The notes beneath the pieces were generated by a model. The model ran no database searches and was not told where the DNA came from. It worked only from the letters and a program-made list of their open reading frames with translations. The translations under genes and the position numbers were made by a program. Below are positions 1-4,427 of a stretch of DNA of 8,337 nucleotides, one piece after another (the stretch's first letter is position 1; every line of letters begins with the position of its first letter). Source of the stretch: Treponema sp. (lineage in GTDB: Bacteria; Spirochaetota; Spirochaetia; Treponematales; Breznakiellaceae); the NCBI GenBank assembly GCA_031281685.1, contig JAITFA010000058.1, positions 1 to 8,337 of the forward strand. The letters run 5' to 3'.

Positions 1-188
1 AGACGGTAGTGTCAGATGTGGGTACCAGAGACAGTGGCGTCAGACGTGAGTACCAGAGACATGGTGTCTTAACCGCACGGTTCCGGGTACCAGAGACAGT
101 GGTGTCAGAGACATTTGTCTTAACCGGAAATGTGGGTGTCAGAGACGTTGGTGTCAGACATCGGTGCCAGAGACGTGGGTGTCAACCG
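1..188. repeat. Degenerate repeat array, 28-bp composite period
   Basis: The core element YCAGA (TCAGA or CCAGA) recurs at 12, 25, 40, 53, 90, 105, 139, 154 and 167. Neighbouring elements alternate 13 and 15 bp apart, giving a 28-bp composite unit, seen most clearly at 12-67 and 139-180. The elements are interrupted by a second motif, TGTCTTAACCG, at about 66 and 117, with a shortened form near 181. The array begins at or before the left edge, so its full length is unknown. A short forward open frame at 9-230 is made of this repeat and has no ribosome binding site or protein-like composition, so I do not call a gene. It sits directly upstream of the adk promoter. Similar short degenerate intergenic repeats are something I recall from gut treponemes, but I cannot verify that here. 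Confidence 0.75.
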
Positions 189-190
189 TG

Positions 191-211
191 CGGCTCAAGA
201 TGGTTGAGCCG
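191..211. other. Perfect 8-bp hairpin between repeat array and adk promoter
   Basis: CGGCTCAA (191-198) and TTGAGCCG (204-211) are perfectly complementary around a five-base loop. There is no T-run after either arm, so this is not a canonical intrinsic terminator. TCAACC at 182-187 can also pair with GGTTGA at 202-207, giving a competing fold. It could be the end of an upstream transcript or a protein site; I cannot tell which. Confidence 0.45.
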
Positions 212-226
212 TCCTGTACAAAAGTA

Positions 227-269
227 TTGACAGCTTCCCTTTGACATCGTATCGTATTCAGGAAAATAA
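227..269 (+). promoter_or_regulatory. Putative tandem sigma-70-type promoters of adk
   Basis: A consensus -35 hexamer TTGACA lies at 227-232, with TATCGT at 250-255 after a 17-base spacer (4 of 6 matches to TATAAT). A second TTGACA lies at 241-246, and an A-rich sequence, AATAAA at 265-270, follows at 18 bases as a weaker -10. The leader to the adk start would be roughly 105-125 nt. The -35 context AAAGTATTGACAG (221-233) is repeated exactly upstream of adhE, which strengthens the promoter call. The -10 assignments are tentative. Confidence 0.5.
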
Positions 270-333
270 ACCCTGCGCCCTCAGTCTTATACCCCAATGG
301 GCGAGGTATTAAACCCCACTGTAGGCGCTGAGT

Positions 334-352
334 CGCGCTCAATATGAGCGTG
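334..352 (+). other. Leader hairpin upstream of adk ribosome binding site
   Basis: The arms 334-341 and 345-352 form an eight-pair stem, with CGCTCA against TGAGCG at its core, one G-U pair and a three-base ATA loop. It ends 20 bases before the AGGAG of adk. It could stabilise the leader RNA or affect translation. No T-run follows, so termination is unlikely. Confidence 0.4.
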
Positions 353-372
353 TGAATCAAAACAAGCACATT

Positions 373-377
373 AGGAG
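373..377 (+). promoter_or_regulatory. Ribosome binding site that fixes the adk start
   Basis: AGGAG ends five bases before the ATG at 383. A possible in-frame GTG at 377 overlaps this Shine-Dalgarno sequence and would add only two residues, so ATG 383 is preferred. The protein then begins MKLIFLGPPG, the usual distance from the start to the P-loop in adenylate kinases. Confidence 0.8.
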
Positions 378-382
378 TGTTT

Positions 383-1012
383 ATGAAACTGATTTTTTTA
401 GGACCGCCCGGAGCGGGCAAGGGTACTCTCGCCGCCAAAGCTGTGGACATCTGCAAGGTTCCACATATCAGCACCGGCGCGATCTTCCGCGAAGCCATTG
501 CCGCAAAAACCCCGCTGGGGCTGAAGGTTAAGGCAATCATCGACGCTGGCAAACTCGTTGACGACGACACCACCATTGCCCTGGTGAAGGAGCGCCTTGC
601 TCAGGCTGACGCTCAAGCCGGCTACATCCTCGACGGCTTCCCCCGCACCATTCCCCAGGCAGAGGCTCTCGCAACCTTCTCCACTGTGGACAAGGTGGTG
701 AACTTCGACATTCCCGACAATACCATACTGGAACGTCTGTCGGGTCGTCGCGTCTGTCGTGCATGTGGGGCTAACCACCACGTTGTGTTCAGCAAGCCGA
801 AGCAGGACGGCGTTTGCGACGCCTGTGGCGGCGAACTCTACATCCGCGACGATGACAAACCCGAAGCCATCCAGAAGCGCCTTGAGGTTTACCGCGCCCA
901 AACCGCGCCTCTCATTGATTTTTACCGCGACAAGGGCGTACTGGTTGATGTTGACGCCAGCCCAGCTGTTGATGAAGTGGTCGCAAACTTCAAAAAAGCC
1001 CTAGTTATATAG
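383..1012 (+). CDS. adk: Adenylate kinase, zinc-binding LID type
   Basis: This 209-residue cytoplasmic enzyme catalyses ATP + AMP to 2 ADP and sets the adenylate balance of the cell. The sequence shows the P-loop GPPGAGKGT at residues 7-15, the AMP-site STG and Arg36 (30-36), and the DGFPRT signature at 84-89. It also has Arg122-Arg123 and a long LID domain with two CxxC pairs, Cys125/Cys128 and Cys145/Cys148. Four LID cysteines are the arrangement that binds structural zinc in many Gram-positive and spirochaetal adenylate kinases, whereas the E. coli enzyme has none. Length is typical of the long-LID class. ATG 383 is chosen because AGGAG lies five bases upstream. The next gene begins 67 bp downstream on the same strand and is probably co-transcribed. 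One small oddity is GAIFRE where GDMLR is common in the AMP-binding helix. Identification is secure. Confidence 0.97.
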   Translation: MKLIFLGPPGAGKGTLAAKAVDICKVPHISTGAIFREAIAAKTPLGLKVKAIIDAGKLVDDDTTIALVKERLAQADAQAGYILDGFPRTIPQAEALATFSTVDKVVNFDIPDNTILERLSGRRVCRACGANHHVVFSKPKQDGVCDACGGELYIRDDDKPEAIQKRLEVYRAQTAPLIDFYRDKGVLVDVDASPAVDEVVANFKKALVI

Positions 1013-1021
1013 GTGAGAGTG

Positions 1022-1064
1022 TCTCCCCCGCATAGTGGGGAGCATCTCCCCCGCATAGACTATG
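1022..1064 (+). promoter_or_regulatory. Competing hairpins before the 957-residue gene
   Basis: The 14-base string TCTCCCCCGCATAG occurs at 1022-1035 and again at 1045-1058. Between the copies, GGGGAG at 1037-1042 can pair with CTCCCC of either copy: upstream (1023-1028, eight-base loop) or downstream (1046-1051, three-base loop). The two stems are mutually exclusive. In addition, CATAG at 1054-1058 is complementary to CTATG at 1060-1064, which runs into the GGAGG Shine-Dalgarno at 1064-1068. The pairings are visible in the sequence; a regulatory role is inferred. No T-run follows, so it is not an intrinsic terminator. Confidence 0.4.
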
Positions 1065-1079
1065 GAGGATTGAAGAGAA

Positions 1080-3953
1080 TTGAAACTAAACCTGTTACTA
1101 CTACTGTGTGTTATAAACATTGCGCCGGTTTCGGCGCAAATGCTGAACTTTAAGCCGTTTACCTCGTTTCGTGTACTTGAAACAAGGTACTTTGAGATCA
1201 TCTTTCCAGAGGCTTCGTGGCAAACAGCGGAACGTGTCGCTGGTTTCGCCGACGGCGTGTATGAGCGGGTGTCGGCGCTTCTGGGTATCAGCCTTAAACG
1301 AAAAATGCCGGTAGCAATAACGCCGCATACAGACCAATTCAACTCGTATATGCGTTCCGCGCCCTATCCCCACATCATGCTCTTTGACACGCCGACTGAT
1401 CCCAATGACTTTGCCGCGTTTGAAAACACGCTGGAAAGCGTATTCCTGCATGAGCTTACTCACTCCATTTCCCTGAGCAGCCGCAGTCCCCCGCTTCAGG
1501 TCATGTATGACATCTTCGGCGGCTGGTACGACCTCACTCAGTTTACCGCGCCACTGTTCATGGTAGAGGGCGTTGCCGTAGCTTTTGAGAGCCTTGACGG
1601 GTTTGGCCGCGCCAATGACCCGCTCACGAGGCAGGCGCTGCGGCAAGCCATCATTGACAATACGTTCCTAACGCCGTTTCAGGCGTCGGGCGTCTACGAT
1701 TACCCGCCGAGCGGCGCTTGGTATGAGTACGGCGGGCTGTTTTCAGCGTGGTTGATTAAACAGTACGGCATGGAGAAGTACGCGGAACTCTGGCAGCGCA
1801 TGGGTGGTGAGTATCACTTTTCATTTTTCTTCTATAACAACGGCTTTTTTCATAGCTTTACCAATGTATACGGCATGGCGTTTCTGGACGCATGGCAGAG
1901 CTTTCAGGACTCTTTGCGCCTTGACGGAGTCGCTGACAACAGCGTCGGCATTGTGCGTGGTGGCGAGGCGCTGATTTCCGCCATTGACACGGGCGGCGGC
2001 AAGGTCTTTGCGCTGGACATCATCGCGGGTGCGCTTGTCGCCTTTGATCCAATGACCGGACGCAGCCGCAACTCCTCGATCATTGACACCTCAAGCTACG
2101 ACCTCGACGTATCGACGGATGGAAGCCTCGCATTGGTGTCCTCATACCGCTACACCGAAGACCTTGCAGCCGCCATTGTTACTGAATACAACACCCGCAA
2201 CGGCTGGGGAACCGGTCGCTCATGGAGCAATCTGTATCAGGGTCACTACTTCCGTGACGGCGTTATTGGCTTGAGTTCCACGCGCCATCTTAATAACCTA
2301 GTCTTTCGCTCTGGCAATGGCGACGAGGAAGTGCTGTTGATGGGTAACGAAAGTCTCATCCTCGCCAGCCCCCGCGCCGTAAACGACACATGGATCGCCT
2401 TTGTCGCGGCGCGTAACGGCATACGCGAACTCTGCCTGTACAACTACGATACTAAGACTGCCTACACGCTCTCGTCTGGCACTGACGACGCCGAGCGCTG
2501 GCGTTATATGCGTTTTCTTCAGGCAAGCGAAGGACGCCTGCTCTTTGGCTTTAACCACGACGACCGGTTCTACAAACTCGGCGCCATAGACCTGCGCGAG
2601 CTTGGCGATGAACCGGTGTCTGGCGACTTTAGCGTGGTGTTTAGCGCGTGCGACTTTTCCGGCGGCGTGTCGCTGCCCGTGCTGCTTGGCAACGAGGTGT
2701 ATTACCGCGCCGCGTTCTCGACATGGGACGCGCTGGCGCGTTACCCGGAGGCGGGCGATGCGCTGTCGGGCGTTCACGCGCCGCTTCTGTTCACGCGCTG
2801 GGAAACAACGCCGTCGCCCGCGAATATCCCCGCTGTTTATGGAACCATGACCTTGCCTACCACGCGCTATAACCCGCTTGCCTACATGAACCCGTTTCAG
2901 TTTTGGCTGCCTTTGCCCCTCATATCAGTAAACGCGAAGTCTGCGCTTAGCTTTGACGGCTTCGGTATTATGTCGCTGATGATGGACCCCACTGATACTA
3001 ACCTCGTCGAGCTGGAAGCATACATGAACATCCGCGACCTCATGGGCGCTTTCAGTATTCAGTGGACTACGCTTGGATTTGGCTTTCCCCTGACCTTTGA
3101 GGCAAGCGACAGCATCAACAAAACCCAAGTCATACCCTATCGCCGTACCTTTGCCGGCATACAAGCCGCGTCGTCGTGGGGACTCAGGCTTGGCGCGACT
3201 GTGAGCCTCATTGCCAATGACCCGCTCAACAGTTCCAATGTGTACACATGGGGATATGAGGAGCCGATCTATACCTTCAGCGCCGGTCTTGATCTTAACG
3301 CCCTGCGCCGGTTCCGCTGGCAGTTGTTCGGGAATGGCGTTTCGCTGAACACGACCGTCCGGTACACCCTGCCGCAAGAGACCATCGGCGTTGAGGAACG
3401 CCTGAGCGCCGCCTTTGAGCTGTTCCGGCTGAAGCTGTCGCTCTATTACGCATGGAGCAGCGCCGCCAACCTCGACCTGTACGGCAGGTCGCTGAACCAC
3501 GAAAACGACTATATCGGCGGTTCGTTATTTAGCGATGTCGCTTCGCTTGAATACTCAACGGAATACATCCGCTGGCTTTCATGGCTTGCTGGCGGCGAGG
3601 CGGAACTCAAACTTTTTTCGCTGGACATTCAGAAAAACCTCGGTCATTTGTATTACAACCGCCTGTACAGCACACTTGCATACCGGAGCGTGTTCTACAA
3701 CGCTGACGAAACCGCCTTCCCTGATAGCGAGGTCCCGCCGGGCATATCTCTGACACCGCCCCTGCTTCCCGCTGCTGGCTATCGCCTCGCCCAATCGCTG
3801 GTTTTGCGCCTCGGCATGACCATATCGAGCGTCATTATTACTGCCACGCCCCTGCGTTTCACGCCCTATCTCTGGGGCGCGTGGAAAATCTCGGACCCGC
3901 AAGAGTGGAGCGATAATCTTGTGCTGGGATTTGGCTTATCATTGACGCTGTAA
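1080..3953 (+). CDS. Predicted outer-membrane barrel protein with metallopeptidase-like domain
   Basis: This encodes 957 residues. TTG 1080 is the earliest possible start, because a stop codon (1071-1073) lies just upstream in frame; GGAGG (1064-1068) sits a rather long 11 bases before it. The start is supported by the signal peptide it gives: Met-Lys, a leucine-rich core (4-15), then PVSA-Q (16-20), a signal peptidase I site. Residues about 20-280 resemble a peptidase-MA/gluzincin domain, with HELTH at 124-128 as HExxH and Glu163 in VEGVAVAFE as the likely third zinc ligand. Residues about 290-590 contain TolB/PD40-like propeller signatures (DVSTDGSLALVSS at 342-354; WIAFVAARNGIRELCLYN at 438-455). 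From about 610 to the end the sequence alternates hydrophobic and polar residues with frequent aromatics and glycines, ending VLGFGLSLTL, as in beta-barrel outer-membrane proteins. It probably shares a transcript with adk. The peptidase motif is clear; the barrel and the substrate are inferred. No gene name is recognised. Confidence 0.8.
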   Translation: MKLNLLLLLCVINIAPVSAQMLNFKPFTSFRVLETRYFEIIFPEASWQTAERVAGFADGVYERVSALLGISLKRKMPVAITPHTDQFNSYMRSAPYPHIMLFDTPTDPNDFAAFENTLESVFLHELTHSISLSSRSPPLQVMYDIFGGWYDLTQFTAPLFMVEGVAVAFESLDGFGRANDPLTRQALRQAIIDNTFLTPFQASGVYDYPPSGAWYEYGGLFSAWLIKQYGMEKYAELWQRMGGEYHFSFFFYNNGFFHSFTNVYGMAFLDAWQSFQDSLRLDGVADNSVGIVRGGEALISAIDTGGGKVFALDIIAGALVAFDPMTGRSRNSSIIDTSSYDLDVSTDGSLALVSSYRYTEDLAAAIVTEYNTRNGWGTGRSWSNLYQGHYFRDGVIGLSSTRHLNNLVFRSGNGDEEVLLMGNESLILASPRAVNDTWIAFVAARNGIRELCLYNYDTKTAYTLSSGTDDAERWRYMRFLQASEGRLLFGFNHDDRFYKLGAIDLRELGDEPVSGDFSVVFSACDFSGGVSLPVLLGNEVYYRAAFSTWDALARYPEAGDALSGVHAPLLFTRWETTPSPANIPAVYGTMTLPTTRYNPLAYMNPFQFWLPLPLISVNAKSALSFDGFGIMSLMMDPTDTNLVELEAYMNIRDLMGAFSIQWTTLGFGFPLTFEASDSINKTQVIPYRRTFAGIQAASSWGLRLGATVSLIANDPLNSSNVYTWGYEEPIYTFSAGLDLNALRRFRWQLFGNGVSLNTTVRYTLPQETIGVEERLSAAFELFRLKLSLYYAWSSAANLDLYGRSLNHENDYIGGSLFSDVASLEYSTEYIRWLSWLAGGEAELKLFSLDIQKNLGHLYYNRLYSTLAYRSVFYNADETAFPDSEVPPGISLTPPLLPAAGYRLAQSLVLRLGMTISSVIITATPLRFTPYLWGAWKISDPQEWSDNLVLGFGLSLTL

Positions 3954-3988
3954 TTCCGCATTTCTGCCCTTGCGCGAAAAAGCCTCCT

Positions 3989-4261
3989 CCTCCGAACTCC
4001 GATGTCCGAGTTCCGAACTTCAATGAGCTAGTTCCGAACTCCGATGTCCGAGTTCCGAACTTCAATGAGCTAGTTCCGAACTCCGATGTCCGAGTTCCGA
4101 ACTCCAATGAGCTAGTTCCGAACTTCAATGAGCTAGTTCCGAACTCCGAGTTCCGAGTTCCGAACTCCAATGAGCTAGTTCCGAACTCCGATTTCCGAGT
4201 TCCGAACTTTGAGTTGCTGGTTCCGAACTTCAATGAGCTAGTTCAGAACTTCGATGTCCCG
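3989..4261. repeat. 21-bp tandem repeat array, 13 units
   Basis: Thirteen head-to-tail units of exactly 21 bp begin at 3989, 4010, 4031, 4052, 4073, 4094, 4115, 4136, 4157, 4178, 4199, 4220 and 4241. A more degenerate fourteenth may start at 4262. Eleven units contain the invariant GTTCCGAAC. The first ten bases are nearly constant (GTTCCGAACT); the last eleven are of two main kinds, CCGATGTCCGA (A) and TCAATGAGCTA (B) with variants. A and B alternate to give a 42-bp higher-order period, broken at 4115 by two B units in a row. Together with the A that usually ends the preceding unit, the constant part forms an 11-bp palindrome, AGTTCCGAACT. One minus-strand frame stays open across the array as heptapeptides of the FGTSSLK type; I treat this as a by-product. 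It lies between the 957-residue gene and the adhE promoter. Confidence 0.95.
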
Positions 4262-4278
4262 GTTCTTAACTCTGGTGA

Positions 4279-4307
4279 TTTTAGGGAATAGCGACGCTTA
4301 CCTAAAA
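4279..4307. other. Imperfect hairpin between array and adhE promoter
   Basis: TTTTAGG (4279-4285) and CCTAAAA (4301-4307) are complementary, with a small inner AGC/GCT pairing. There is no GC-rich stem followed by a T-run on either strand, so this would be a poor terminator. No better terminator is visible after the 957-residue gene ending at 3953. Its function is unassigned. Confidence 0.3.
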
Positions 4308-4333
4308 AACTCAAAGCTCGGACTTCTAAAGTA

Positions 4334-4362
4334 TTGACAGTTTTGCTTAGCTATATTATAGC
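4334..4362 (+). promoter_or_regulatory. adhE promoter
   Basis: A consensus -35 TTGACA at 4334-4339 is followed after 17 bases by TATAGC at 4357-4362 (4 of 6 matches to TATAAT). Overlapping TATATT and TATTAT strings lie at worse spacings. Transcription would begin near 4369 and give a leader of about 60 nt. The -35 context AAAGTATTGACAG (4328-4340) is identical to that upstream of adk. The -10 hexamer lies wholly inside one arm of a perfect inverted repeat, so occupancy of that repeat should block RNA polymerase. Confidence 0.65.
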
Positions 4363-4366
4363 TAAG
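4346..4366. promoter_or_regulatory. Perfect 10-1-10 inverted repeat, candidate adhE operator
   Basis: CTTAGCTATA at 4346-4355 is the exact reverse complement of TATAGCTAAG at 4357-4366, with one central base. It spans the promoter spacer and all of the -10 hexamer. The arrangement suits a dimeric repressor. It does not match the Rex consensus (TTGTTAA/TTAACAA type) often found at adhE genes. The central symmetry about a single base recalls Fur/PerR-type boxes, but I cannot assign a regulator. Confidence 0.6.
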
Positions 4367-4370
4367 TAAA

Positions 4371-4392
4371 TATAGATAAAAAAATATCTATA
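4371..4392. promoter_or_regulatory. Second perfect inverted repeat in adhE leader
   Basis: TATAGATA at 4371-4378 and TATCTATA at 4385-4392 are exact reverse complements separated by six adenines. The arm matches the arm of the upstream repeat at seven of eight positions (TATAGMTA), so the two inverted repeats together present four related half-sites. As RNA it would be a weak AU-only hairpin 21 bases before the Shine-Dalgarno sequence, so a DNA-level role seems likelier. Confidence 0.55.
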
Positions 4393-4427
4393 CCAAAAGA
4401 TTTCTATGAATGTAAGGAGGGACGAAT

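Noticed and set aside
9..230. Forward open frame in the left repeat region
   Set aside because: It is composed of the degenerate repeat and runs into the adk promoter; no Shine-Dalgarno and no recognisable protein features.
398..901. Long antisense frames within adk, and similar ones within adhE, the 957-residue gene and the kinase
   Set aside because: They are shadows produced by the codon bias of well-supported genes; none has a family motif or a ribosome binding site.
3859..4233. Minus-strand open frame of repeated FGT heptapeptides across the 21-bp array and the end of the upstream gene
   Set aside because: Because 21 is a multiple of three, one frame avoids stops by construction. The only start is a TTG inside a repeat with no ribosome binding site, and half of the frame is antisense to a well-supported gene.
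3989..4261. CRISPR array
   Set aside because: Units are contiguous 21-bp repeats with alternating sub-types, not repeats separated by unique spacers, and no cas gene is nearby.
4346..4392. Rex operator or intrinsic attenuator at adhE
   Set aside because: The half-site TATAGMTAA does not fit the Rex TTGTTAA pattern, and the AU-only second stem has no following T-run and is too weak for termination.
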